Below are positions 24,738 through 33,986 of a DNA stretch of 64,000 nt, piece by piece; the first letter of the stretch is position 1, and every line of letters begins with the position of its first letter. The notes under the pieces are model-generated. The model searched no databases. It was not told the DNA's origin and saw only the letters and a list, made by a program, of their open reading frames with translations. The translations under genes and the position numbers were made by a program. The DNA lies in NCBI RefSeq assembly GCF_019656455.1, contig NZ_BPMK01000001.1, positions 124,001 through 188,000 on the forward strand, read 5' to 3'. This stretch comes from Noviherbaspirillum aridicola (GTDB lineage Bacteria > Pseudomonadota > Gammaproteobacteria > Burkholderiales > Burkholderiaceae_D).

Positions 24738-27128
24738 ATGGCCGGCGACTCGGCATGGACGATAGAATTCGACCATTACGACCCCGGCGACGAGACACGG
24801 CGGGAAGTGATCCTCGCGCTCGGCAATGGCGTATTCGTCACGCGCGGCGCGGTGACCGACAGCGGGCAGGACGACCGGCACTACCCGGGTACCTACCATG
24901 CCGGCTGCTACGACCGCGTGCCGAACCAGGTCGCGGGCGAGCGCGACATCACCGAATCCCTCGTCAATCTTCCGAACTGGCTGCCGCTGGTTTTCCGGCC
25001 GGCCGCCGGCGCATGGTGGCGGCTCGATGAACTCGGGATCCTCGAATACCGGCAGCGCCTCGACATGCGCGGCGGCCGTACCGTGCGCGAAGTGCTGGCG
25101 CAGGACCGCGACGGCCGCCGCCTGCGCATCGAAGAAGAGCGGCTGGTGAGCATGGACGATCCCCGCCTGTGCGCGTTGCGGCTGCGGCTGCAGCCGGTCA
25201 ACTGGACGGGACAGGCGGAGCTGAAGGCGACGCTGGACGCGCGGGTGATCAACGCCAACGTGCGGCGCTTCGAAGACTATGAAAAGCGGCACCTGCGCGT
25301 ACTCGGCGCGGAGCTTGCCGGCCCGGGCGTCGCGCTGCTGTCGGTGCAGACCAGCGACCGCCGCGCCACGGTGGCCTGCGCCCAGCGCCTGCATGCCGGG
25401 GGCGCCGGCGACGGCGGCAACGAGATGGCGGGCTGCGCGAACGAGGGGCAGTGCGGCCATGTGCTGCGCCTGGCCTTGCGCGAGGGCGAGTGCGCCAGCG
25501 TCGAAAAGCTGGTCGCGCTGTGCAGCTCGCTCGACCCGCGCCACGCCGATCCTTCCGCCGCCGCGCTGGAGGCCGTGGCCGGGGCGCCGGATTTCGACAC
25601 GCTGCAGGAACGTCACGCCCGGGCCTGGGAGCGGATGTGGGCGGACGTCGCGATCGAGGCCGACCGCGCCGACGTGCTGCGCGCGCTGCGCTTTCATGCC
25701 TTCCATATCCTGCAGACGGTATCGCCGCACACCGCCGCGCTCGACGCCGGCATTCCCGCGCGCGGCTGGCACGGCGAGGCCTATCACGGGCATGTGTTCT
25801 GGGACGAACTGTTCGTGCTGCCCTTCCTCAACTTCCGCTTCCCCGCGATCGCGCGCGCAAGCCTGATGTACCGGCACCGCCGCCTTGGCGCGGCGCGGGA
25901 GGCCGCGCGCGCCGCCGGCCTGCGCGGCGCGATGTATCCCTGGCGCAGCGCGAGCGAAGGCGTCGAGGTCACGCCGCGCCACCAGAAGAACCTGCTCAAC
26001 GGCGAATGGATGCGCGACCACACCTGGCGGCAGCGGCATATCGGTTCGGCGATTGCCTTCAGCACCTGGCATTACTGGCTCACCACGGGTGACGACGCCT
26101 TCATGCAGGACTGCGGCGCGGAGATGATGCTCGAGATCGCCCGCTTCTGGGCCAGCATTGCCGAGCCGGCCGGCGACCGCTACGTCATCCGCGGCGTGAT
26201 CGGACCGGACGAATACCACAACGCCTATCCCTGGCGCGAGGAGGCCGGACTCGACAACAATGCCTGCACCAACCTGATGGCGGTATGGACCCTGTGCCGC
26301 GCGCGTGAGCTGCTCGGCATGCTGCCGGCGGAGCAGGCGGCGTCGCTGCGGCGGCGCCTCGCGCTCGACGACGAAGAGCTGGCCCTGTGGGACCGCATCA
26401 GCCGCCGCATGACCGTCTGCTTCCATGAGGACGGCGTGATCAGCCAGTTCGAAGGCTTCGAACGGCTGGAGCCGTTCGATCCCGACTGTCTGCCGCCGCA
26501 CCTTGCCGGCGAGCGTACCGACTGGGCGCTGCGCGCGCTCGGCAGAAATCCGGATGAATTCCAGGTGACCAAGCAGGCCGACGTGCTGGCCCTGTTCTAC
26601 CTGCTCGGCGAGGACGAAGTGACAGGCATGCTGCGGCGGCTGGGCTATGCATTCGGGCGCGAAGACATCCTGCGCACCGCGCGTTATTACCTGCCGCGCA
26701 CCGTGCACCGATCGAGCCTGTCGAGGGTGGTGTACTGCGGCGCGCTCGCCAGGCTCGACCCGGCGCAGTCCTGGGATTTCTGGCTGCATGCGCTGGAGAC
26801 CGACCTCAATCCGCTCAAGGGCGAGAGCGTGCAGGAGGGCGTGCACCTGGGCGCCATGGGCAGCACGATTGACATCCTGCAGCGCCGCTATCTCGGCATC
26901 TCCGCCACACCGCAGGGCCTGCGGATCGATCCGGCGCCGCCGCCGGGACTGGGCAGGGTGAGCCTCGGGCTGCGGTATCGCGGGCTGCGGCTGCAGGCAG
27001 AAACGCGGGACGGCTGCCTGGCGATCACGGCGGATGGGGGCAATGCCGGTCCGCTGCACCTGCTGCGGGGCGAAGAGCGCATCGCGCTGTCGCCCGGCGA
27101 ATGCGTCGAGATGCCGCTGCCGCATTAA
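24738..27128 (+). CDS. glycoside hydrolase family 65 disaccharide phosphorylase
   Basis: 796 residues from ATG 24738, chosen for its GGGAGGGA ribosome binding site; an ATG at 24714 overlaps the kinase gene. The domain order is N-terminal beta-sandwich (about 1-260), linker, (alpha/alpha)6 barrel and C-terminal sheet. The catalytic acid is E492 in IGPDEYH, followed by NNACTN. KQAD and HRSSLS are the phosphate-binding pieces of maltose, trehalose and kojibiose phosphorylases, so it should release beta-glucose 1-phosphate. HGEAYHGHVFWDELF is the conserved barrel block. The disaccharide is not determinable from motifs. No beta-phosphoglucomutase gene is adjacent, unlike many GH65 loci. Confidence 0.9.
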   Translation: MAGDSAWTIEFDHYDPGDETRREVILALGNGVFVTRGAVTDSGQDDRHYPGTYHAGCYDRVPNQVAGERDITESLVNLPNWLPLVFRPAAGAWWRLDELGILEYRQRLDMRGGRTVREVLAQDRDGRRLRIEEERLVSMDDPRLCALRLRLQPVNWTGQAELKATLDARVINANVRRFEDYEKRHLRVLGAELAGPGVALLSVQTSDRRATVACAQRLHAGGAGDGGNEMAGCANEGQCGHVLRLALREGECASVEKLVALCSSLDPRHADPSAAALEAVAGAPDFDTLQERHARAWERMWADVAIEADRADVLRALRFHAFHILQTVSPHTAALDAGIPARGWHGEAYHGHVFWDELFVLPFLNFRFPAIARASLMYRHRRLGAAREAARAAGLRGAMYPWRSASEGVEVTPRHQKNLLNGEWMRDHTWRQRHIGSAIAFSTWHYWLTTGDDAFMQDCGAEMMLEIARFWASIAEPAGDRYVIRGVIGPDEYHNAYPWREEAGLDNNACTNLMAVWTLCRARELLGMLPAEQAASLRRRLALDDEELALWDRISRRMTVCFHEDGVISQFEGFERLEPFDPDCLPPHLAGERTDWALRALGRNPDEFQVTKQADVLALFYLLGEDEVTGMLRRLGYAFGREDILRTARYYLPRTVHRSSLSRVVYCGALARLDPAQSWDFWLHALETDLNPLKGESVQEGVHLGAMGSTIDILQRRYLGISATPQGLRIDPAPPPGLGRVSLGLRYRGLRLQAETRDGCLAITADGGNAGPLHLLRGEERIALSPGECVEMPLPH

Positions 27129-27475
27129 GGGACGAGGGACAAGGGAAAAGGAACGGGGCGGGCGGACCGCCTCACCCCGTTCTAACCGCAGTCACGGCAG
27201 TCAAGACCCATAGCGATCAGCAAGGAGCGTACCGGGGCGTGACCCCGCACTCCCGGCGCTCCGGCGCGCGGCGCATCTGTAACATTTGCTTACATTTGTA
27301 GATTCTGCTCGGGCGCACGGTGTTCCGCCGCGCGCAAATCCTCCGGACGGACCGGATGTCCTTCCTCAAGCCACGTCCGTGTGCAGGCCGGCATCATGGG
27401 CTCATCCCGCGCCGGCGTCATGCTGGTACGCCTCTTGCGCGCGGGCAGTGCTCTCAGCCCACGGTTCCGCCCAAC
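27129..27475. other. 347-base gap between the GH65 and mlaC genes
   Basis: No convincing gene. It holds an 8-bp terminator-like stem at 27151-27182 and, at 27279-27300, two head-to-tail copies of a TAACATTTG-like box ten bases apart (27280-27288 and 27290-27298), inside an AT-richer patch that probably forms the mlaC promoter. Confidence 0.5.
27151..27182 (+). terminator. weak terminator-like hairpin after GH65
   Basis: GAACGGGG (27151-27158) pairs with CCCCGTTC (27175-27182), with an inner GCGG/CCGC pairing. No T-run follows, so termination efficiency is doubtful. Confidence 0.4.
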
Positions 27476-28114
27476 ATGTTCTCGCTCCCCGCCGTCGCCA
27501 CCTGCTGCATATTCGCCGCCAGCCTGCTGCCTGCTTCACTGCAGGCGCAACAGGACCCCCAGGAACTGATGCGCCAGATCAGCCGCCAGGTCATCGAAAC
27601 CGCGCGCACCGACCCCGCCATTGCGCAGGGGGACCGGCAGCGCATCGCGCAGCTGGTGTCGCGCGTGATCCTGCCGCATGTCGATACCCGCCGCATGACG
27701 GCGCTGGCCGTCGGCCGCCACTGGCAGCAGGCGACGCCTCAGCAGCAGGACAGGCTGAGCCGGGAATTCCGGGACCTGCTGGTGCATGTCTATTCCGGCG
27801 CGATCGCGCAGGTGCGCGACAAGGAGCTGGTGTTTCTCCCGATGCGCGGCGATCCGGCGACCGGCGAAACCGAAGTGCGGTCGCAGGTGGTGCAGCGGGG
27901 CGGCGCCGAGCCGATCGAACTGAACTACCGCCTGGCGCGCGGCCAGGACGGCTGGAAGATTTACGACCTCAGCGTGGTGGGAGTATGGCTGGTGCAGTCG
28001 TACCGCGACAGCTTTTCGCGCGAGATCGCGCGCTCCGGCATCGACGGACTGATCGCCGCGCTGGCGCAGAAGAACGAGCGCCTCGCGGGCGCCGCCGGCA
28101 CCAGCGGCAACTGA
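27476..28114 (+). CDS. mlaC: MlaC/Ttg2D family phospholipid-binding protein
   Basis: A 212-residue periplasmic protein from ATG 27476, where a clear signal peptide begins (MFSLPAVATCCIFAASLLPA, cleavage after LQA). Longer starts would bury that signal. The body shows the MlaC pattern: ILPHVDTRRMTALAVGRHW, a helical RLSREFRDLLVHVYSGAI, then YRLARGQDGWKIYDLSVVGVWLVQSYRDSF. MlaC shuttles phospholipids between the outer and inner membranes. The other mla genes (mlaFEDB) are not nearby, so this is an orphan, perhaps a paralogue. Confidence 0.87.
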   Translation: MFSLPAVATCCIFAASLLPASLQAQQDPQELMRQISRQVIETARTDPAIAQGDRQRIAQLVSRVILPHVDTRRMTALAVGRHWQQATPQQQDRLSREFRDLLVHVYSGAIAQVRDKELVFLPMRGDPATGETEVRSQVVQRGGAEPIELNYRLARGQDGWKIYDLSVVGVWLVQSYRDSFSREIARSGIDGLIAALAQKNERLAGAAGTSGN

Positions 28115-28131
28115 GTCGCGCCGCGCCGGGT

Positions 28132-29697
28132 TCAGGCGGGCGCCGGCGCACCGCCGAGGCGGAATGCGCCGACCAGCTGCGCCAGGCTCTGCGCCTGTTC
28201 CTGCATCGCGCGCGCGGCGGCGGCGGCCTGTTCCACCAGCGCCGCGTTCTGCTGCGTGTTCTCGTCCATCAGCCCGATCGCCTGGTTCACCTGGGCGATG
28301 CCTGCCGTCTGTTCCTGGCTGGCGGCAGCGATATCGCTCATGATGACGGTCACCTGGCGGATGCTGTCGACGATGTCGTTCATGGTCTTGCCCGCTGCAT
28401 CGGCGAGATGGGCGCCGCTCTCCACCTTCTCGACCGAGTCGCCGATGAGGGCCTTGATCTCCCTCGCCGCGCCGGCGCTGCGCTGCGCCAGCGTGCGCAC
28501 TTCCGCCGCCACCACGGCAAAGCCGCGCCCCTGTTCTCCCGCGCGGGCCGCCTCCACTGCCGCGTTCAGCGCCAGGATATTGGTCTGGAAGGCGATGCCG
28601 TCGATGACGCCGATGATGTCGGCGATCTTGCGCGCCGACGCGTTGATCGCGGCCATGGTCCTGACCACCTGTTCCACTGCTTCGCCGCCCCTGCGGGCGA
28701 CGTCCGACGCGTTGCCGGCCATGGCGTCGGCCTGGCGGGCGTTGTCCGCGTTCTGGCTGACGGTGGCGGTGAGTTCGTCCATCGAGGCCGCGGTCTCGCC
28801 GAGCGAACTCGCCTGCTGCTCGGTGCGCGCGGAGAGGTCGAGGTTGCCGCTGGCGATCTGGCTCGATGCCGAGGCGATCGTATCCGTGCCGGTGCGGATC
28901 TCGGCGACGATGCGGGCGAGGCTGTCGCGCATGCCGCGCATCGCGTGCATGACGCTGGTGTCGTCTCCGTTCCGCACGGCGATGTGCACCGACAGGTCGC
29001 CGCCGGCGATGCGGGCCGCGATCTCGCCGACGTCGCGCGGCTCGCCGCCAAGCTGGCGCAGCAGGCCGCGGGTGATGGCGGCGGCGATCGCCATGGCGAG
29101 CAGGATGGCCAGCGCCGACAGCGCCAGGATGATGCTGCCCGAGCGCTCGATCGAGGCTTCCGCCGCCGCGCTGTCGCGCTCGATATCCTGTTGCACGCCG
29201 CGCAGGATCAGGTCGATCTCGCCGACGATGCGCCGCCGCAGCGGGCTGCATTCGGCCACCAGGAAGCGGCCGAATTCCTCCATCTGCCCGGCTTCCCGGT
29301 AGCGCCGCGGGCGTTTGAGTTCTTCCGCCATCGTCAGCAGGTCGGCGCGGGCCTGGGCGAATTCCGCGTGGCCGGCGAACAGCGGCGTCACGGCGTCGAG
29401 CGCGGCCAGATAGGCCGCCTTCTGCTGGTCGAGCAGGTCGAGCTCGCGCCGGGCTTCGCTCTCATCCGTGAAGATGTAGGCGTTGCGCGCCGCCAGCCCG
29501 GTCTGCCCGAGCGCCTCGCGCACCGCGTACAGGCGCTCGAGCTTGTCGGTGCGCACCCGGTTTTGCTCTTTCACCAATGCTTCGATGTTGCGCGTCTGGA
29601 TGACGGAGCAGACGGAGAGCACCAGGATCAGGAAGATGATTACACCGAAACCGAGGCCGAGCCTGGCGCCGAGTGTCAGCTGCAGACGAGTTTTCAT
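28132..29697 (-). CDS. methyl-accepting chemotaxis protein
   Basis: 521 residues from ATG 29697. A transmembrane segment at about 15-35 is followed by a periplasmic four-helix-type sensor (about 36-190), a second span near 195-215 ([21 protein letters not shown]), a HAMP domain and a long signalling helix bundle. The tip hairpin [43 protein letters not shown] is intact. There is no C-terminal pentapeptide tether for CheR; the end is Ala/Pro-rich. The ligand is unknown. It is convergent with mlaC and has no chemotaxis genes beside it. Confidence 0.92.
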   Translation of the reverse strand: MKTRLQLTLGARLGLGFGVIIFLILVLSVCSVIQTRNIEALVKEQNRVRTDKLERLYAVREALGQTGLAARNAYIFTDESEARRELDLLDQQKAAYLAALDAVTPLFAGHAEFAQARADLLTMAEELKRPRRYREAGQMEEFGRFLVAECSPLRRRIVGEIDLILRGVQQDIERDSAAAEASIERSGSIILALSALAILLAMAIAAAITRGLLRQLGGEPRDVGEIAARIAGGDLSVHIAVRNGDDTSVMHAMRGMRDSLARIVAEIRTGTDTIASASSQIASGNLDLSARTEQQASSLGETAASMDELTATVSQNADNARQADAMAGNASDVARRGGEAVEQVVRTMAAINASARKIADIIGVIDGIAFQTNILALNAAVEAARAGEQGRGFAVVAAEVRTLAQRSAGAAREIKALIGDSVEKVESGAHLADAAGKTMNDIVDSIRQVTVIMSDIAAASQEQTAGIAQVNQAIGLMDENTQQNAALVEQAAAAARAMQEQAQSLAQLVGAFRLGGAPAPA

Positions 29698-29944
29698 GGA
29701 CGGAGACCGGTCGTATGAGTGGATGGGAAAAGCCCTGGCGGAAAGCGCTGGCGGACCGCAGTGATCCGCGGACGACCCGCGATTGACCCGCGGTTTCCCG
29801 ATGATGTGAGGCGGGGACACAACGCAAGCGCAATAGTTCCGCAAGGCAATGTTAATATGCGCCCGCGGTAAGCTCTACGGCCGACCGATACCCATTCGTA
29901 CAAATCTCGTTCGCCGCCGTACAACGCCCTCTAGACTGTCATCC

Positions 29945-30805
29945 ATGGACCGCCTGCTCTCACTGTTGCCGCACTTCGGATTCGAGGCATCGGTCTTTTT
30001 CCGCGGTCATTTCTGCGGCGAGAACCTGTTCCGAGGAGACGACGAAGTCGGCCACCTGCACCTGCTGCGCGCCGGGCGCGTGGCGATGGAGCACGCGGAC
30101 GGCAGCGTGCTCGATCTGCAGGAGCCCAGCCTGGTTTTCTATCCGGGACCCTACCGGCACCGCCTCGTCGTGCCTTCGGACTCGCAGGCGCACCTGCTAT
30201 GCGCGAGCGTGCGCTTCAGGCATTTCCGGCGCAATCCGATCGCACTCGCGCTGCCGCCGGTCATCCGGCTCCCGCTGCAGGAAGCCGACGGTCTCGACGC
30301 CGTGCTGGCGCTGCTTTTCACGGAAGCCGAACGCGACGAACTCGGCAACCGCCTGATCCTGAACCACCTGTGCGACATCCTGGTCGTGCATCTCATCCGC
30401 CACGCCCACCGGCACGGGCTGATCCATGCCGGCGCGCTGGCGGGGCTGTCCGATCCGCAGCTCGCGCCGGCGCTGGCGGCGCTGCACGATCATCCCGCCC
30501 GCCCCTGGACAGTGGATGAGATGGCGGCCGAGGCGCACATGTCTCGCACCGCGTTCGCCAATCGCTTCCGGCAGCTGATCGGGGCCACGCCGGCGGAGTA
30601 TCTGACCGCGTGGCGGATGGAACTGGCGCAGGGCGCGCTGCTGGAGGGGAAGTCGGTGAAGGAGGTCGCGGCGGCCGTCGGCTACGGCACGCAGCCGGCG
30701 CTCACCCGCGCCTTCGCGGCGCGCTACGGCATGTCGCCGACCGAATGGCTGAGGCGCCAGGCGGGATCCGGTGCCGATCCCGGTGCCGCCGTGCCGGCTA
30801 CGTAA
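29945..30805 (+). CDS. AraC-family transcriptional regulator
   Basis: A 286-residue protein from ATG 29945. The N-terminal half is a cupin-like ligand domain (HLHLLRAGRVAMEHADG, PGPYRHRLVVPS) of the Cupin_6 type. The C-terminal half has the two helix-turn-helix units of AraC proteins: WTVDEMAAEAHMSRTAFANRF and VKEVAAAVGYGTQPALTRAFAARYGMSPTEWLR. Its target may be the neighbouring acetyltransferase or a distant gene. The two genes are convergent and overlap by eight bases at their ends. Confidence 0.9.
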   Translation: MDRLLSLLPHFGFEASVFFRGHFCGENLFRGDDEVGHLHLLRAGRVAMEHADGSVLDLQEPSLVFYPGPYRHRLVVPSDSQAHLLCASVRFRHFRRNPIALALPPVIRLPLQEADGLDAVLALLFTEAERDELGNRLILNHLCDILVVHLIRHAHRHGLIHAGALAGLSDPQLAPALAALHDHPARPWTVDEMAAEAHMSRTAFANRFRQLIGATPAEYLTAWRMELAQGALLEGKSVKEVAAAVGYGTQPALTRAFAARYGMSPTEWLRRQAGSGADPGAAVPAT

Positions 30806-31355
30806 TCGGCCGGATGACGCGGCAGGGATTGCCGGCCGCGAAGACATCGTCGGGAATATCGCCGGTGACCACGCTGCCGGCGCCGATCACGCTGCGGTGG
30901 CCGATGCGCACGCCCGGGCAGATGATGGCGCCGCCGCCGATCCAGACCTCGTCGCCGATCTCCACCGGCCGGCCGGCTTCCAGCCCCGTCCGCCGCTCCT
31001 GCGCGCGCATCGGGTGCGTGGCGGCGTAGATCTGCACCGCCGGACCGAGCAGGGTTCCCGAGCCGATGCGCACCGGCGCGACATCGAGGATGACGCAGTT
31101 GAAGTTCATGAATACCCGGTCGCCGAGCGTGATGTTGGCGCCATAGTCGCAATGGAAGGGCGGCTCGATCCAGGTGCCGGATCCGGAATCCGGCATCAGC
31201 TCGCGGATCAGGCGGGCGCGCTCCTCGGGCTGGTCGTCGCGGGTATCGTTGAGCGCCCGGGTGAGCAGCCGGGCGCGGCGGCGATCCGCGCTGAGTTGCG
31301 CGTCGAGGGGATCGTACGGCTCGCCGGCGAGCATCTTTTCCTTTTCGCTTTTCAT
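30798..31355 (-). CDS. maltose/galactoside O-acetyltransferase-like (left-handed beta helix)
   Basis: A 185-residue protein. The N-terminal MKSEKEKMLAGEPYDPLDAQL is the Mac domain of sugar O-acetyltransferases, followed by hexapeptide repeats (IGSGTLLGPAVQIYAATHP, VEIGDEVWIGGGAIICPGVRIG, SVIGAGSVVTGDIP). The active-site His sits in the ATHP block. It transfers acetyl from acetyl-CoA to a sugar hydroxyl; maltose or glucose is typical of Maa. AAAGGAAAA-type purine-rich sequence near the start is part of the coding region. Confidence 0.9.
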   Translation of the reverse strand: MKSEKEKMLAGEPYDPLDAQLSADRRRARLLTRALNDTRDDQPEERARLIRELMPDSGSGTWIEPPFHCDYGANITLGDRVFMNFNCVILDVAPVRIGSGTLLGPAVQIYAATHPMRAQERRTGLEAGRPVEIGDEVWIGGGAIICPGVRIGHRSVIGAGSVVTGDIPDDVFAAGNPCRVIRPIT

Positions 31356-31522
31356 GCTGGGCGGTAGTCGTGGAAAGAACGGTAGATGCCGCGCGCCGGC
31401 GCGGGTTCGGTTAGTTCGCGCCAGGCATTTCCGGCGTCATCTGCATCGACGGCCCGTGGCCGGGCGAAGAACACTTCCGGTGATGCGGTGTCTATCCGGT
31501 TCCACCGATCAAGGAGCGTCCG

Positions 31523-32968
31523 ATGCCCGATGCCATCATTGCCGGCGGCGGCCTGGCCGGCCTTGCCTGCGCGGTTGCGCTCGCCGACCGCGGCCTGCAG
31601 GTCGCCGTGCTCGAACGCGGCGGGCGGCTGGGCGGCCGCGCGGGCAGCTGGCGCGACGACGTGAGCGGCGACATGGTCGACATCGGCCCGCATGTCGTGC
31701 ACTCCGAATACCGCAACATGCTGGCGTTGCTGCAACGGCTCGGCACGCGCGAGCTGATCCAGTGGCAACCCGAGGAAGTGATCGCGCTGGCCACCGCGCC
31801 GGGCCCGATGCCGCTGGGGCATTCGCCGCTGCCGCCGCCGCTGAGCCTGATCCCCGGCCTGCTGAAAGCGCCCGGCCTGCGGCTTCGCGATCATCTCTCG
31901 ATGGCCATTCCCACCTGGCGCGCGATGAAGCTGCTCGAGGAAGACATCGGCGCGCTCGATGCGCAGAGCGCGCTCGACTTCATGCGCCGGTCCGGCGTGA
32001 GCGAACGCATGATCGAGTGGTGGTGGAAGTTCGCGGCGATGGTCGTGACCAACGTACCGCTGGAGCGCTGTTCCGCCGCCTCGCTGCTGCGCATACACGG
32101 GCAGCTCAGCGGTTACCGGCGGCTGCATTTCGGTTTTGCGGCGGTCGGACTCGGCGAGCTTTACGCGGAGCAGGCGGCGCGCGTGATACGCACGGCCGGC
32201 GGCGAGGTGCGGACCGGCTGCGCAGTGCGTGCGATCGAGGCCGGCGGGCGCGCCCCGTCCGTCGTGCTGGCGGACGGCACCCGCCTGCATGCCGGGCACA
32301 TCATTTCCGCGCTGCCGCCGCACGAGCTCGACAGCGTCCTGCCCGCCGAATGGAAGCGCGCGGAGCCGTTCGCCTCGCTCCGCAGGTTCGAGCCGAGTCC
32401 CTATGTGTCCTGTTACCTCTGGTTCGACCGGCCCGTGATGCCGCGGCGCTTCGTGTCCCACCTGTGGTCGCCCGCGCGGCTCAACTACGACTTCTACGAT
32501 CTGAGCAGGATACGGCGGGGCTGGGAGGGCAGGGCTTCGGTGGTGGCGACGAACATCATCTACAGCCATCGGGTACATCACCTGGGCGACGACGAGATCG
32601 TGCGGGCCACGGTGGCGGAGCTTGCGGAGTTCGCGCCGGCGGCGGCGCAGGCCCGGCTGGTCCACGCGAGAGTGCACCGCATCCCGATGGCGATACCCTG
32701 TCCGGTGGTGGGATTCGAACGCATGCGGCCGGCCACCCGCACCCGCGTGCCCGGCCTGATCCTCGCGGGCGACTGGGTGAAAACCGGTCTGCCGTGCACG
32801 ATGGAGAGCGCGGTCATGTCGGGCATGCTGTCGGCGGAGGAAGTGCTGGCCGCGCTCGGCAAGCCGCAGCGTCTCGCCCGGCCGCCGCGCATGCCCGACG
32901 GGCTGTCGGGGCTGGTGCGGCGCGCCGCCCGCGCTTATCGCGGTTCAGGCGGCGGCCCTGGGCGCTGA
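31523..32968 (+). CDS. FAD-dependent desaturase/oxidoreductase (phytoene desaturase, HpnE type)
   Basis: A 481-residue flavoprotein with an N-terminal dinucleotide-binding motif (IIAGGGLAGLACAVALADRG, then the LGGRAGS amino-oxidase signature at about 36-44) and a C-terminal FAD block (RVPGLILAGDWVKTGLPCTMESAVMSG). This architecture is that of plant-type phytoene / zeta-carotene desaturases and the squalene-associated oxidase HpnE. No carotenoid or hopanoid genes are adjacent, so the substrate is unassigned. AAGGAG lies upstream of the ATG. It ends five bases before the stop of the convergent Crp/Fnr gene. Confidence 0.82.
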   Translation: MPDAIIAGGGLAGLACAVALADRGLQVAVLERGGRLGGRAGSWRDDVSGDMVDIGPHVVHSEYRNMLALLQRLGTRELIQWQPEEVIALATAPGPMPLGHSPLPPPLSLIPGLLKAPGLRLRDHLSMAIPTWRAMKLLEEDIGALDAQSALDFMRRSGVSERMIEWWWKFAAMVVTNVPLERCSAASLLRIHGQLSGYRRLHFGFAAVGLGELYAEQAARVIRTAGGEVRTGCAVRAIEAGGRAPSVVLADGTRLHAGHIISALPPHELDSVLPAEWKRAEPFASLRRFEPSPYVSCYLWFDRPVMPRRFVSHLWSPARLNYDFYDLSRIRRGWEGRASVVATNIIYSHRVHHLGDDEIVRATVAELAEFAPAAAQARLVHARVHRIPMAIPCPVVGFERMRPATRTRVPGLILAGDWVKTGLPCTMESAVMSGMLSAEEVLAALGKPQRLARPPRMPDGLSGLVRRAARAYRGSGGGPGR

Positions 32969-32973
32969 CGGAA

Positions 32974-33795
32974 TCAGGCTGCCATCGCATCCATCGACGC
33001 ACGCCGTGCTTCCGCGCGCACGCGGGCGCGGGAGGGCGGCAGGCGGCGCAGCGTGCGCAGCGATTCCAGGTCGTGGATCTGGATGGCCTTCTGATCGACC
33101 GAGATCACGCCGATCGCATTGAAGGCGGAGAAAGTGCGGCTCACCGTCTCCAGTGTGAGGCCGAGGTAGCTGCCGATTTCTGCGCGCGTCATGCGCAGGT
33201 TGAACTGCGTGCCGGAATAGCCCATCTCGGCGAAGCGCTGGGACAGGTAGACCAGGAAGCGCGCGACCCGGGCTTCCGAGGTCAGCGAGCCGAGGGTGCT
33301 GATCATCGTCTGCTCGCGCACCAGTTCGCGGCACATCACCGCATGGAAGGCGGCTTCGAGGCTGGCATGCGTCCGGCCGAGCGACGTCAGGATCTTGAAC
33401 GGCACCAGGATCACGTCGCAGTTGGTCAGCGCCACCGTCTCGGTGCAGTACTGCTTGCCGTGGATGCCGTCGATGCCGAAGATGTCGCCCTTCATCGGGA
33501 ACGACAGCACCTGCTCGTTGCCCAGCTCGTCGATCATCACCGTCTTCAGGAAGCCGGAGTTGACCACGTAAAGCATGTCGAAGGGCTGGCCGATGGTGTG
33601 AATGCGCTGGCCCGCCTTGAACTGCACATGCTGGAACTGGAAGCTGTCCTCGACCACGGCCTCGGCGATGCCGACCAGCGAGCAGAGGTCGCTCATCGTC
33701 GACCAGAGTTTCGGCTGGCGCGACCAGTTGGCGCCGGCGGGGGACGGCATGGCGAGAGAGACGCGGGCTTGAGTCGAAGTGTTTGCGGTCAGCAT
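32974..33795 (-). CDS. Crp/Fnr-family transcription regulator
   Basis: A 273-residue protein: a Ser/Thr-rich leader (1-35), a cyclic-nucleotide-binding-fold sensor domain (about 50-165, FQHVQFKAGQRIHTIGQPFD, FPMKGDIFGIDGIHG) and a winged helix (MTRAEIGSYLGLTLETVSRTFSAF). The recognition helix has E-T-V-S-R, the Fnr-type arrangement. It lacks the N-terminal cysteine cluster of true Fnr, so an iron-sulfur oxygen sensor is not indicated. A perfect 6+6 palindrome lies 36-51 bases upstream of the start and may be its own operator. Confidence 0.9.
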   Translation of the reverse strand: MLTANTSTQARVSLAMPSPAGANWSRQPKLWSTMSDLCSLVGIAEAVVEDSFQFQHVQFKAGQRIHTIGQPFDMLYVVNSGFLKTVMIDELGNEQVLSFPMKGDIFGIDGIHGKQYCTETVALTNCDVILVPFKILTSLGRTHASLEAAFHAVMCRELVREQTMISTLGSLTSEARVARFLVYLSQRFAEMGYSGTQFNLRMTRAEIGSYLGLTLETVSRTFSAFNAIGVISVDQKAIQIHDLESLRTLRRLPPSRARVRAEARRASMDAMAA

Positions 33796-33830
33796 TTGTT
33801 TTTTCCTCTTGGAGATGCCTGATTGGATTG

Positions 33831-33846
33831 CGTTGAATTATCAACG
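33831..33846. promoter_or_regulatory. palindrome upstream of the Crp/Fnr gene, candidate operator
   Basis: CGTTGAATTATCAACG is a perfect inverted repeat (6 bp arms, 4-base spacer) 36 bases before the regulator start codon. TTGA...TCAA half-sites are typical of Crp/Fnr proteins, but the spacing is two bases shorter than the classical Fnr box. Confidence 0.5.
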
Positions 33847-33924
33847 TCCGGCAATGTTCCGACTATCAGCGTAAGGCTGAACTCGCGTGTCGGAAGAATG
33901 CCTGCGATTCGGGCATTTCCTACG

Positions 33925-33948
33925 CGCGCTTGAGCCGTCTCAAGCGCG
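33925..33948. repeat. 10-bp perfect inverted repeat in intergenic DNA
   Basis: CGCGCTTGAG (33925-33934), CCGT, CTCAAGCGCG (33939-33948). It lies between the hydrolase-fold gene end and the Crp/Fnr upstream region. No T-run follows on either strand, so it may be a regulator site or a weak terminator. Confidence 0.6.
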
Positions 33949-33986
33949 ATGCAAGGCGGAAAAACAATATGCAGCCACCCCGTTGC

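Noticed and set aside
24441-27125. An 894-codon open frame antisense to the GH65 and kinase genes
   Set aside because: Low-complexity Arg/His/Pro-rich product, no motifs, and perfectly explained as the shadow of a high-GC gene on the other strand.
33831-33846. A classical Fnr box
   Set aside because: TTGA and TCAA are separated by four bases rather than six, so it does not match TTGAT-N4-ATCAA, and the regulator lacks the Fnr cysteine cluster.
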